A stretch of DNA of 64,000 nt from Ascarosepion bandense (GCA_037127315.1 JBBBDQ010001293.1:1072501-1136500), one strand, 5' to 3'. Shown: positions 1-10,677, numbered from the stretch's first letter. The notes: generated by a model not told the origin, from the letters alone. Numbers and translations are program-made.

Positions 1-185
1 GAATGCTTCCTTAGTTACAATATTGAAAAATTTAAATGCAACATCAATTGCCATTTCCTATCTTCTTTGATCAGTTCATCCTTTATTTTGTCTTCAATAG
101 CTCTGTATCCAGTGTTTTCTCACACTCTATCCCCCGCCCTGCGTACTAGTGGCGGTCCCGCCTTGCTTGGGAAAAAATCATTAAC
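1..185 (+). mobile_element. LINE-J 3' end fragment (Jockey/CR1-like LINE)
   Basis: Begins inside the window edge. It shows the C-terminal coding remnant (AATTTAAATGCAAC, then a stretch found before the stop in other copies) and the family's terminal block GTGGCGGTCCCGCCTTGCTTGG followed by an A-rich end. The same block closes the copies at 17.1, 19.4, 26.3, 31.5 and 41.9 kb. Only the last part of the element is present, as usual for 5'-truncated LINE insertions. Clade assignment is from memory of similar proteins, not from a search. Confidence 0.7.
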
Positions 186-530
186 AAAAAATATCTAGAG
201 GTATATGAATTTCGTTGATAATTACTTGCTTTTCTGAAACGGAAGCAAAATGTACTTGTTTTTATTTGGATGAGAAAGAAAATAAATTGATGTCGGGAAT
301 TTAAAAAAATATTCATTTCGTGTGAAACGTTTATGAAACAATAAGAATTATGTAATTAAAATTCTATTAAAAGAAACACAACAATGTGATGATCGTGGAA
401 AAATAGAACAACGCAGTCAACTAAGATTATTATTTCTGCATATTTTGTAATATCCGAACCACCTGCACGGCATATCTGGATTTCAATAGCTGAAATATGA
501 ATAAGGCTTATTAAAATATATATCACGCTA

Positions 531-584
<54 letters not shown>

Positions 585-813
585 GAACAATTAAATACAT
601 ACATACATACATACATACATACATACATACATACATACATACATACATACATACATACATACAGAGAGAGAGGGGGGCATGGGAAAAGAGAAGCGAAATC
701 CAATAGCATAATTGATAAATCAAAAATTGAAAAGACTAACAGAAACTTTGATATATAAAAAGAAAAACAAACTGACGTCTGTACATTAGACAGACAAAGA
801 AAGGGGTATGAAC

Positions 814-881
<68 letters not shown>

Positions 882-882
882 G
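531..882. repeat. (GATA)n and (CATA)n microsatellites
   Basis: Three tetranucleotide tracts: (GATA)n at about 531-584, (CATA)n at about 597-661, and a second (GATA)n at about 815-881. The first two are almost adjacent and form a compound microsatellite. Open reading frames here result only from the absence of stops in the repeat. Confidence 0.95.
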
Positions 883-888
883 GTTCCT

Positions 889-985
889 ATATTCCAATCT
901 ATTTATTTATTTATGCATACTTAATCCAAAACCTCTAAATCCAATATCTTGTTAGCCAGTTTCCAGATTTTTTTTTACCTTTTAA
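889..985. repeat. Duplicated segment matching both flanks of an RTE insertion (apparent empty site)
   Basis: The sequence TATTCCAATCTATTTATTT... ending ATGCATACTTA continues directly into ATCCAAAACCTCTAAATCC and GTTAGCCAGTTTCC. The same left half occurs at 1583-1617 and the same right half at about 2029-2079, separated there by an RTE 3' fragment. This copy therefore looks like the uninterrupted version of the same repeat. Confidence 0.75.
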
Positions 986-1559
986 CTGGATTAATTACTC
1001 AAATAAATTAAATCCTCAATTAGTGCAATTGTATTCTTGATTAAATTACAATAATAATCCTATAACCTGAAAAGTTTATCATGAAATTTATATCGTCATA
1101 TTTATTCACAAAGGCATTTATCGCAATCACCGATTTATTCTATTCATAAACGGATAAAATAAATCTTTTTTGTATATGTTTGATAATCAAGCTTTGATTC
1201 AAGACAAAATGTTTATGGCGTATTTAATGAATTTTCACTTTTATGGTGTGTCGGGGTCGGATGGCTTGGTTAATTTAATGACATGCCAAATCTTTAAGTT
1301 TAATTAATGCATGGTATGAGTCTTATATAATAACAGCAATTTAATAGTTTGAATATAAATAGATTCGATTGACACTTTATCCAAACTGGTAGATACAGGT
1401 CTACTTTACAATGAAGTCAATATGAAATGTATAAACCCATTTTACACTTGAATCAAAAAGAGAGACATGATGTGATTTATTCCAGCGTAAAATATAAGTG
1501 TACTTCGTGTTTATACTTAATTCAAGAAGTTAAATATAGACCCGGATTCTCCTCCTTCT

Positions 1560-2275
1560 GTGTGCCATGTCATTTCAGAACGTATTCCAATCTATTTATT
1601 TATTTATGCATACTTACGGCAGTGAATGCTGGACAATATCATCGAAAATGAGGACAAAACTGGAAGCGGCCGAAATGTGGTTCTACAAAAGGATGCTACG
1701 GATATCGTGGACTGAGCATACAAGCAACGACGAAGTGTTAGAAAGAATGGCAACAAAAAGGAAATTGATGCTGAGCATCAGGAAGAGACAACTGAAGTTC
1801 CTGGGACATGCAATGAGGAAGGAGAGCCTGGAGAACCTGATACTGACTGGACAGATAGAAGGAAGGAGAGACAGAGGAAGGCAGCGGATAACATATTTGC
1901 AGGGTCTGATCAGGTGGATGACGGAACGGAGGTTGCCAGGAGCAAACATACTAAGAGCCACAAGGGATAGGGAGACGTGGAGATCCATGATCGCCTACGT
2001 CCTGAAGGGACAGGGCATATAGAAGAAGAAGAATCCAAAAACCTGTAAATTCAATATCCTGTTAGCCAGTTCCCTGATTTTTCACATCTCCCTATCCGTA
2101 GCTCTTAGCACGCTTTCTCCTGTTACCCCACCGAAAACCCCGCCCTGCCATCCACTTGCTCAGGCCAGTCATTTATTTTACATGCTACTTTCCCCTGTCT
2201 CTTTTTTCCTCTATCTCACCTGTAAGTATCAGTTTCTCCAAGCCTTCCTTCCTCATTACTCTTGTGGAATCTTGT
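1560..2275 (-). mobile_element. RTE-like LINE 3' end, split by a later insertion
   Basis: Minus-strand 3' end of the RTE-like family. The terminal piece TGTGCCATGTCATTTCAGAACG (1561-1582) is the counterpart of the start of the copy at 57.38 kb. The family sequence resumes near 2080 (CACATCTCCCTATCCGTAGC) and runs to about 2275. The 500 bp between are foreign: a repeat segment that in turn carries a plus-strand RTE fragment. No open frame survives. Confidence 0.7.
1618..2028 (+). mobile_element. RTE-like LINE, C-terminal 3' fragment
   Basis: Encodes the C-terminal part of an RTE-like endonuclease/reverse transcriptase, downstream of the RT core: SECWTISSKM, TKLEAAEMWFYKRMLRISW, RKRQLKFLGHAMRKE, then a RATRDRETWRSMIAYVLKG end. 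The frame is open through 2022 and stops in TAG followed at once by AAGAAGAAGAA, the family's (GAA)n tail. It is 5'-truncated and lies inside a repeat whose uninterrupted version is at 889-985. About 98 percent identical by eye to the copy at 36.67-37.02 kb, from which it differs by a 9-bp deletion. Confidence 0.88.
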
Positions 2276-2620
2276 TTAGTAGCCACACGAAATAATACTA
2301 ATAACAAAAAAACAGATATGAGAGGAAAAATGTAAGTTTATTGAACAAAATCTATACAACCTGGACACGGTTAGTAGATTCAGGAACACTATGAATACTG
2401 TTAGTAAGAATCAAATATATACAGTCTTGTAGATGAGAATTCGTAAGTCCGGGTAATAAGTCTATATTCTTACTGACCAACTAAGCGCCGGTACAACTAC
2501 TCAACTGACTCCGAAAATCACTCTCCAATTTTACCACCCCTGCTCTCTGTGTAGCAGGATTATTTGTACACTTTAGACGAGTCCATTTATTGCGCCGTAA
2601 AGGGGTGATCCCCAACAATT
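2276..2620. other. Unassigned non-coding interval
   Basis: No element, RNA gene or plausible exon recognised between the RTE end and SINE-A. Confidence 0.5.
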
Positions 2621-2925
2621 CAGTCAGTTAAGTGCCATACGTGAAACACGCTTGGGCGATCATGTCTCGAAAGATACATGACTGACTGGGCAGAATATTA
2701 TCCCGCAGTAAGTTGCCATTGCTTTCTGCGGTAAACTGGTTGCCAACCAAGACTATAGAACCCAATCTGTCTTGTTATTTAACCCATAACTAGAGGGAAG
2801 GGACGAATTAATACCTTTCCCAAGGGTATTGGCGCGAAAGTGAATGCAATGAATTCAACTGGAATTCGAACTCGGCTCCCCGATTTCTCGTTCCGAGCCG
2901 ATATCCAATGCACCACAACGCACAT
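2621..2925 (-). mobile_element. SINE-A, full-length copy
   Basis: tRNA-derived SINE read on the minus strand. The head carries an A-box-like TGGTGCATTGGATATCGG and a B box GTTCGAATTCC. The body has the family landmarks: CCTTGGGAAAGGTATTAAT, a TTATGGGTTAAATAACA block, TTGGTTGGCAACCAG, a hairpin (one mismatch here) and the end CACTTAACTGACTG. It abuts the RTE copy that starts near 2930. Likely Pol III transcribed when young; mobilised in trans by a LINE (inference). Confidence 0.88.
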
Positions 2926-2929
2926 ATCC

Positions 2930-3955
2930 CAATAACGATAGCTGTCTTTTTCTGATACTCAGTATTAATTTCCTTTTCGTTTCCATTCTTTCCAAAACCT
3001 TATCATTGTTCATATGCTCGATTCGTATCTTCAGCATCTTTCTGTAAAATCACATTTCATTTGCTTCGAGTTTTTATTTTATCTTTGATGAGATTTACCA
3101 GCATTCACTTTCATATTGAAAAACAGCCATTACATAGTAACCCAGTACACTCTTCTTTGTTTCTAACAAAATTCTCCTGCCTATTAATACTCTACTTAGC
3201 TTCTGGAACCCAGTACACTCTTCTTTGTTTCTAACAAAATTCTCCTGCCTATTAATACTCTACTTAGCTTCTGGAACCCAGTACACTCTTCTTTGTTTCT
3301 AACAAAATTCTCCTGCCTATTAATACTCTACTTAGCTTCTGGAATGCGTCCTTCGCCATGCCAATTCGCCTTCGGATGTTAGAACCTTTCCCAGGTATTT
3401 AAATCTTTGTACCTGCTTGATTTTAATATCTCTTACCTGTAGTTGGTATTTTGGGCTACTCTTTTTTACTGATGAATATACATTCGGTTTTCTTTTTTAG
3501 TTTTCTGGTTTATAGTTTATTTGTAGATTATTCTTTCTACTTTCTTCGGCTATCTTTTGTAGAAGGTCATATAGTTTCTTTTATGTGTCTGCTATCCGTA
3601 CTGTTTCATCTGCGTATGTTATAGTGTTCATTTTGTGGCTGCCAATGACGAATTCTGGTATGACTTCTAGCGTCCTCGGAATAGTCTTGCTTTACAAGCT
3701 GAATAGATCCGGTGAAAAGACACGTTCTTGTCTTACGCCCTTTTCTACTTTTGTATATCTGTTGAATTCGTTCCCTGTCCGTATGCAAGCGGTTTGCTGC
3801 CAGTAGAGGTTCTTGATTACTCTAATGTATTTCCTAAATATGTCTAGGTTGCTGAGCATTTCTATCATTTCTTTGTGGCGTACTTTGTCGAGCGCTTTGC
3901 ATAGTCTATAAAGCACAAGCACACGTCTTTTTATTTGTATTGCCATTTTACACTA
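2930..3955 (-). mobile_element. RTE-like LINE, RT core and C-terminal part, inactivated
   Basis: Minus-strand RTE-like pol remnant. From the 5' side (right end) it reads a finger/palm stretch (KALDKVRHKEMIEML, RVIKNLYWQQTACIRT, GVRQERVFSPDLF), the catalytic box YADET where the family has YADDT, then KQVQRFKYLGKVL and finally ERMETKRKLILSIRKRQL near 2940. Stops and frameshifts separate the blocks, and a 68-bp segment is triplicated. The second catalytic aspartate is replaced by glutamate, so this copy could not reverse transcribe. Confidence 0.88.
3141..3344. repeat. 68-bp tandem triplication inside the RTE copy
   Basis: Three copies of a 68-bp unit starting CCCAGTACACTCTTCTTTG recur at 3141, 3209 and 3277 with essentially no differences. 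The unit is RTE coding sequence (minus strand). 68 is not a multiple of three, so each unit also shifts the frame. Their identity suggests a recent event, much younger than the host LINE copy. Confidence 0.93.
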
Positions 3956-4799
3956 GAGTATTAAAAAAAGTGGAAATATCATGTCTTAATTCGAATGGAT
4001 AAACATAGACCAATTTATACTAGACTCAAAATGTAGATACAGATCTATTTTACTCTAGAATCAAAATAATTCGCATTGGTCATATTGTTGATGATAATAT
4101 GAGCAGAAAAGCATAAAACACTCTTCATTTTTATAACGATTAAAATGGTCGTAATAAGGAGACTAAACAGCATGATTCAAGTCAACAAAACACATTACAC
4201 TAGTACCAGCGAAGATCTTGTTCGTTTGGCGGTACTTAGACGCGCGTAAGCGATGACACGTAACATAAAGGTGGATTTTAATGTTTGTTTAATATTATTG
4301 GTAGAGGATTTTGCACTTTTTCCACTCAACCATATATAATGTTGCTCTTTCAGGGGTATTCAGACGCCCGCCCACGACGCAATGGAAGTTTAATTTGGGT
4401 TTCTTGGCAATAACGTAGAAAAGTTCTCAATCCACTTCGGCCCTTTCCCTTTAAAATACACCTCTGCCCCATACCGAAGAAGGGTTATTGCCTGGATGAG
4501 TGTCCTTCTGGGACATGATTTAATATCATCGCCAGAAGAATTCGATCTTCTGGTCGAAGATCGAAATTTTTAGAGGCACAACACTTTGCTAGGTTGGCAA
4601 TATTTAGAGACTTGCTCACGACGCAGTACAAAGTGGCTTAAATATTTTAACCCCCACCATCGATACTTCCAGATTTTGTCACGCCTCAAGCACCGGGGCC
4701 ATAAACTAAGACTCTTTTTGAAAGAGAGGTAATACCTGGGGAATGCCACATTAAAGCTTGAGCTAATAGTATTGGAAGAGGAGTCTGTCGGTCTGTTCT
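3956..4799. other. Non-coding interval with diverged internal repeats
   Basis: No gene recognised. Three related motifs suggest an old tandem or dispersed repeat: GGTACTTAGACGCGCGTAAG (4231), GGGTATTCAGACGCCCGCCC (4357) and GGCAATATTTAGAGACTTGC (4597). Two ATATTATTGGTAGAGGA-like motifs (4289, 4769) point the same way. The family is unknown to me. Confidence 0.4.
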
Positions 4800-5240
4800 G
4801 TCTGTCATCAAAACGAGACAGTATTTACATTATTCAGACAATTGCCCTCATATTTGTACGACATTCCGGCCGTTGTACGCCCAGGCCTTTTTAAGTTGCT
4901 AGGAATTTCAAACACATGCTAGGAATTAAAAACACATGGCCCAGTTGATATAGACGTTAGTTAGTTCCTGACTTGACTCTTAGAATTGTGACTTCAACAG
5001 CAGTGGTGAACAAGTAACTTGCAGGGAGATAACTCATGACTTCCAATCAAGTCTTTAAGCAAGGAATGAGTATGATAAACCCTAGTGATTGTAATAAAGG
5101 GTTCGGTTCGAAGTTTCTAGCACCTGACGAAGGTCGGGGCGTACAATGGCCGAAACGTCGTACAAATGGCAACAAAGATAAGGACAATAATCCGAATAAT
5201 GTAAATAATGTAAGTACTACCTCATCTCAGAAATATTGAC
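4800..5240. mobile_element. Penelope-like element termini in inverted orientation
   Basis: On the plus strand at about 5124-5240 is the motif series CCTGACGAAGGTCGGGGCG, ATGGCCGAAACGTCGTACAA, AACAAAGATAAGGACAATAA, ending CATCTCAGAAATATTGACAAA. The same series in reverse complement lies at about 4800-4895 (CCGGCCGTTGTACGCCCAGGCC). A 'CCTGA-GAAGG ... CGAAACGTCGT' block is typical of PLE-type terminal sequences as I remember them. Only the ends are present; no RT is seen between them. Confidence 0.5.
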
Positions 5241-5970
5241 AAATATCCAAAGGAGATGTGAACAAAGAATCACTCGTTAATTCACAGTAAATTTATATCC
5301 CGGTTCATATAATGTTTTACAATTCTTGACTTATTTTCTCTTATCACAATGTGGATATTTAATAAAAAAAATGACAGGAAAAAAAAAGAATATAGATCGC
5401 CAAAAAATATTTCCAAAATTATTTTTATTAACTAATTTTGCACAACTGTTTCACCAAATAGATTTTCACAAAAAGTTATTGCCGTTTAAATGTAAGTTAA
5501 TTTCATTCATTTTCGAGTAAGTATATTTCTAAAATAACATTTATTACTTTGAAAATTTAATATATCCATCGCATAGAGTGTTAAAATAGTTTGTATGATT
5601 GCTTGATTTGATTTTACGGCTTGTCAATGCATTATTTAAAGACGAAACATTTTTTAAGCGTAAGTACATTTTGTGAGTGAATATTGTATTAATATTTTTT
5701 GCGAATAACAATGTTTTTCTTGATACAAGTTCTGCTATTGAAACCATAACTGTGAAGATAACATGGATTCATACCTTTCCCAAGTTTAGTTACGCTAAGT
5801 GAATATATCGAACCTGATTGGTAGTTTGTATAAAAAAATTCAATGTACAGTTGTTTAGTTTCATTATTCCTATATTACTTTACTGGATCCCTACTGCTTC
5901 AGACAAATGTACTCAATTGGTCTTAGTATATCGTCGGTTTTAAATTCAAATGAGCTTTTGTGAAAGGCCT
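5241..5970. other. AT-rich non-coding interval
   Basis: No gene seen. A short SINE-A scrap is recognisable at about 5768-5820 (ATACCTTTCCCAAG, minus orientation). Confidence 0.5.
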
Positions 5971-6244
5971 GTCAGTTAAGTGCCTTACATGATATACGCT
6001 TAAGTGATCGCTTAATGACTGACACAGTTTTTTTTTCACACTAGGTTGCTGTTTCTTTCTGCGATAAACTGGTTGCCAACCAATCCCAGTCTGTTCTGCT
6101 ATTCACCCCATAGCTCAGGAGAGTAATGATGTATTCATAACAATAGTATTTGCGCAAAAGCGATTATAATGAACCTGACTGGAATTAGAACTCGACACTC
6201 CGATTTGTCATTTCTTGCCGTTATCTAATACACCACGGCATATG
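5971..6244 (-). mobile_element. SINE-A, diverged copy
   Basis: Starts with GTCAGTTAAGTGCC, contains AAACTGGTTGCCAACCAA and ends with a degraded tRNA-like head (B box region GGAATTAGAACTCG, minus strand). The body hairpin is largely lost. More diverged than the copy at 2.6 kb, hence older. Confidence 0.8.
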
Positions 6245-6790
6245 CGATGAATTTACGAAAATTTCGAAAAATAAGACTCTTCCCATCCAACAAGACATAT
6301 TTTGAGAATATGCGCTTGTATAAACATTTTATTTCGTTACAAATCTCCAGTTGTCAATATCTTAACAATGCTAATAAATAAAAGAAAAGAAATGAAGTCA
6401 CAGGAAATATTTGATCATATATATACTTCTGATAATTTATCTAACTAATCGCCAGATTCCTTCTATATTAAACATGTAGCTTGAGGGAAATATACCTGCC
6501 TCGTTCAATCAGTTCATCTACAATTCTCCCATGACTGCCATAACTGCTACACGAGAAAAATAATATATTGCTGGAGGATATTCGCTTGCTGTGGAATCAT
6601 ATTAAGGCAACAGTGGCTGTGTTTACGCCTCAAAAGTCATACGTTGGGGACAAAATGCATTTGTTATTTGGGTAAACTTGCTTGTTTTGATCGAGTTACA
6701 AACTTCGGAGATTGGGCTAGGATGGTGAGCGATTGGTCAGAGGATTCCGTCAGCGTGGAATTCTGGCAGAGAAAGATTGCGTTTTGCTAA
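6245..6790. other. Unassigned AT-rich interval
   Basis: No coding or RNA feature and no recognised repeat family. Confidence 0.5.
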
Positions 6791-8220
6791 GTTTTAGTTT
6801 GGTTTGGTTTGTTTTATGGCATATCAGTGGCTTATTTAATACCAACAAGATTTTTACAATAGGTTTATATGAATAGAATAATAAGTTTGTTGATTAGCTT
6901 TCTTTGACTTATTTTTGTAAAGTGATTATTTGTTGAGTCAGATGTATTGCTGATAGACATTTTCTTCAAAAAGTATTGTTGGTTATATTTTTTCTTTCAA
7001 AAATGTATTCCTGGTAATATTTTTTCTTTAAAAATGTATTGCTGGTAATATTTTTTTCTTTAAAAATGTATTGCTGGTAATATTTTTTTCTTTAAGAATG
7101 TATTGCTGGGAATATTTTTTTCTTTCAAAAAATGTATTGCGGAAAATATTTTATTCCTTCAAAAATGGATTGCTGGTAATATTTTTTTCTTTCAAAAAAT
7201 GTATTGCTGGTAATATTTTTTTCTTTAAAAATGTATTGCTGGTATATTATTTTTTTTCAAAAATGTATTGCTGGTAATATTTTTTTCTTTCAAAAATGTA
7301 TTGCTGGTAATATTTTTTTCTTTAAAAATGTATTGCTGGTAATATATTTTTCTTTCAAAAATGTATTGCTGGTAATATTTTTTTCTTTCAAAAATGTATT
7401 GCTGGTAATATTTTTTTCTTTCAAAAATGTATTGCTGGTAATATTTTTTTCTTTCAAGTATGTATTGCTGGTAATATTTTTTTCTTTCAAAAATGTATTG
7501 CTGGTAATATTTTTTTACTTTAAAAATGTATTGCTGGGAATATTTTTTTCTTTCAAAAATGTATTGCTGATAATATTTTTTTCTTTCAAAAATGTATTGC
7601 TGGTAATATTTTTTTCTTTAAAAATGTATTGCTGGTAATATTTTTTCTTTCAAAAATGTATTGCTGGTAATATTTTTTTCTTTAAAAATGTATTGCTAGT
7701 AATATTTTTTCTTTAAAAATGTATTGCTGGTAATATTTTTTCTTTCAGAAATGTATTGCTGGTAATATTTTTTTCTTTAAAAATGTATTGCTGGTAATAT
7801 TTTTTTCTTTCAAAAATGTATTGCTGGTAATATTTTTTTCTTTCAAAAATGTATTGCTGGTAATAATGTTTCTTTCAAAAAATGTATTGCTAGTATTATT
7901 TTTTTCTTTCAGAAATGTATTGCTGGGAATATTTTTTCTTTTAAAAATATATGGCTGGAAATTTTTTTCTTTCAAAAATATATTCCTGGAATTTTTACTA
8001 GAAAAGTCTTAAAAGTCTTTTTAACTTTCATGGTGTTTTGACCCCAGTTTGGGGATAAACTATTTTCTCATAGTTGTGACCCTAACAGGTGTTGGCACTC
8101 CGGTGTCAAGGTGAACCTGGGAATAACAGCGATTAAGAGATGGTTTTATGCTCCTCTCAGCCTTCCAATCAGAGGACTGGTTGCAAGATGCAGTTTATTG
8201 TCATACCCAGGATGATCAAG
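6791..8220 (-). mobile_element. Family C dispersed repeat with hugely expanded internal minisatellite
   Basis: Left end TTTGTTTTATGGCATATCAG and AATACCAACAAGATTTTTAC matches the tail end of other family C copies (12.08, 28.40, 38.90 kb). Right part GACCCCAGTTTGGGGATAAA, AGGTGAACCTGGGAATAACA and CCAATCAGAGGA matches the copies at 22.6 and 33.0 kb. The middle is a 33-bp tandem array. Orientation is assigned from the 5S-tRNA composites, where this tail is at the 3' end of the minus strand. No protein with a recognisable domain is encoded. Confidence 0.7.
6960..7995. repeat. 33-bp minisatellite, about 31 units
   Basis: Units of ATGTATTGCTGGTAATA followed by TTTTTTTCTTTCAAAA, mostly 33 bp, occasionally 32-36, repeat across about 1.03 kb with few substitutions. 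Because 33 is divisible by three, long frames stay open: a plus-strand 144-codon frame of the 11-residue period NVLLVIFFSFK and minus-strand frames of KEKNITSNTFL. These are repeat artefacts unless expression is shown. One or a few of the same units occur at 12.24, 22.65, 28.48, 33.1 and 38.97 kb. Confidence 0.95.
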
Positions 8221-8972
8221 GGTTTTGGATATAACACACAAACGACGTGAATCAAGAATTTTGAATTAGAGACACTAGGTCGCATGTCATCAGTAAACAA
8301 CATTACCCCAAAGGAAATCAGACACAGAAGAAAAAAACGAGTGGATGACTGCAGAGATTCTCGATATGATGCAAACGAGACAGAACATGATGCCAAGTCA
8401 TTGAATGAAATGCAGGAAACTACACAAGGAAATAAGGAGCAAATGCAGACAGGCTAAAGAAGAATGGCTCAACAAGAAATATGTAGAATTAGAGAAATTG
8501 AGCAGAACCTTAAAGCAGACATACAATAAGAAATTAGAGAACTGACAGGACAAAATACTGCTCCTCAACAGGATCTATAAAATCCAAGGATGGAATGATA
8601 ATATTGGAAAGAGGAAATACTCCAGCGAATGGAAAATTATATAAAACATCTTTTCCACGACAAGAGAGAGCAACCGATAATACACAAAGATGAGGACGGA
8701 CGGGAAATATTAAAGTCCGAACCGGAATCTGTAATGGCCAAATTGAACAGAAACAAAGCAGCTGTTCAAGTGGGCATTGTAACAGAGCTGCTGATAGCCT
8801 TGGAAGAATTCGGCATTGAGAAAATTACAGAAATAATAAATGAAATTTATAATAGTGATGATCTCAGTAAGTCGATTTTCATAAGAAGCCAGGTGCAAAG
8901 AAGTGAGAACTCCACCGTACAATCAGTTTAATGAGCAACATTACAAAACTGATCGTCCGAATCCTGATAAAT

Positions 8973-9340
8973 TGTTGTGTTCGATATTCTTCGTCGCCAC
9001 TGTTGTGTCGACAATCTTCGTCGCCACTGTTGTGTCGTGAGTAAGAATAAATAACTCAACAAAAAGAATAGGTTAATTGTTGTATTCCGTGAAAATAGTA
9101 TTTACAAAGGTTATTAGTATCCAATACAAGAATAAAGGTTAATCGTCTCAACCGTCGTAAGACGTAGTATGAGCAATGGGTACTTCCGGGTCGTCACCGG
9201 AAGTCTACGACTGACTTGTCGATCGGCTGCTCGGCACACCATTACTTTACATAGTAATGGAATAGTACATTATAGCCACCATTACTTTACATAGTAATGG
9301 AATAGTCCATTATAGCCGAATAGGAGCGGGCGTCCCAACA
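8973..9340. mobile_element. Solo LTR with 5-bp target-site duplication
   Basis: A 368-bp insertion starts TGTTGTGTTCG and ends GTCCCAACA, so the termini TGTTG/CAACA are inverted and carry TG...CA as LTRs do. It is flanked by identical TAAAT at 8968-8972 and 9341-9345. Removing it with one TAAAT rejoins RTE coding sequence in frame. Inside are a 27-29 bp direct repeat (TTCGTCGCCACTGTTGTGTCG) and a 40-bp duplicated block with the palindrome CCATTACT...AGTAATGG; AATAAA is at 9047. No internal retroelement genes are adjacent, hence a solo LTR. The family is not recognised. Confidence 0.85.
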
Positions 9341-10396
9341 TAAATAGAGCGAGAAGCAGAATTAGGCCAAAGATAGAACAAGAACAGTGCGGTTTCGTCA
9401 AAGACACTGGAACAAGGAACGCCATATTAGGATGCTCTCTGCAAGAGCAATACAAATGAAGAAGGACTTGTACCTATGTTTTATCGATTATGCAAGTGTT
9501 CGACAAAATATGCCACAAAGAATTGATGGAGATGCTCAGGAGCTTCGACATATTTGGGAAAGACATGAGAGTAATTAAGAATCTCTACTGGCAACAAACT
9601 GCCTGCATACAGACACAACGAATTCAGCAGATAAAAAAAAAAAAAGATATAAAGGGGTGTAAGGCAAGGATGTGTCTTTTCACCGGATATATTCAACTTG
9701 TGCAGTATTCTGCAGAACCATAGATGCTAAACCAGGATGTGTCATCAAAGGCTACAATTTGAACAACATAAGATACGCAGATAATACAGTGCTGATAGCA
9801 GACACGGAAAGAAAACTACAAAAACTCCTACAGAAGGTAGCTGAAGAGAGTGACAAGAAAGGACTACAAATAAACTGCAAGAAAACCGAATGCATGGTCA
9901 TCAGCAAAACGAGCAGCCTAAAATGCCAAATACTAGTAGGGTATAATAAAATCAAGCAGGTACAAAAAAATTAAATATCTAGGAAGAGTTCTAACAGAAG
10001 ACGGAAAGTGCTACACAGAGATTCGAAGGCGAATTAGCATGGCGAAGGACACATTCCAGAAGCTGAGTAGAGTATTAAGATACAGGAAAATTTCACTAGA
10101 AACAAAGAAGAGAGTACTGGATTGCTATGTGATATCATTTTTTCAGTATGGCAGTGAATGCTGGAAAATCTCATCAAAGATGAAGGAAAAACTTAAGCAA
10201 CTGAAATGTGGTTCTACAGAAAAAAGCTGCGGATATCATGGATCGTGCATGTGAGCAATGATAAAGTTTTAGAAAGGATAGAAACGAAAAGGAAATTAAT
10301 ACTAAGCATCGGGAAGTGACAGCTAAAGTTCCTGGGACATGCAATGAGTAAAAAGTGCTTGGAGAATCTGATACTAACAGACCATATAGAAGGAGT

Positions 10397-10677
10397 AAGT
10401 CAGTTAAGTGCCATACTTGATACACGCATTGGGCGATTATGTCTCGAAAGAGACATGACTGACTGAGCAGAAGATTATCCCGCAGTAGGTTGCCATTGCT
10501 TTCTGCGGTAGACTGGTTGCCAACCAAGGATACAGATCCCAATCTGCCTTATTATTTAACCCATGACAGGAGGGAAGAGACGGATTAATATCTTTCCCAA
10601 GGGTATTCGTGTGTAAGTGAATCTAACAAATTCAACTGGAATTCGAACTCGGTACTCCTATTTATATTTCCGAGTCA
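10397..10677 (-). mobile_element. SINE-A nested in RTE copy
   Basis: Begins GTCAGTTAAGTGCC and carries the hairpin TATGTCTCGAAAGAGACAT, TTGCCATTGCTTTCTGCGG, CTGGTTGCCAACCAAGG and CCTTTCCC-type landmarks (ATCTTTCCCAAGGG). It ends in a partial tRNA-like head with B box GGAATTCGAACTCGG. The A-box part is missing. RTE coding sequence resumes at 10678 (GACAGGGGAAAACAGCG). Confidence 0.88.

Larger units (their letters stand above)
186..1559. other. Non-coding interval, mostly simple repeats
   Basis: No coding exon, RNA gene or known element recognised. Apart from the GATA/CATA tracts and the duplicated segment at 889-985 it is AT-rich unique-looking DNA. The short open frames over the tracts are repeat translations (YVCM and LSIY periodicity), not genes. 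Confidence 0.6.

Noticed and set aside
7204..7638. 144-codon open frame with hydrophobic 11-residue repeats
   Set aside because: It is the translation of the 33-bp minisatellite; the opposite strand is equally open, and no start context, domain or unique sequence exists.
6960..7995. CRISPR-like regular array
   Set aside because: Units are directly contiguous with no unique spacers, and the sequence is animal; it is a minisatellite.
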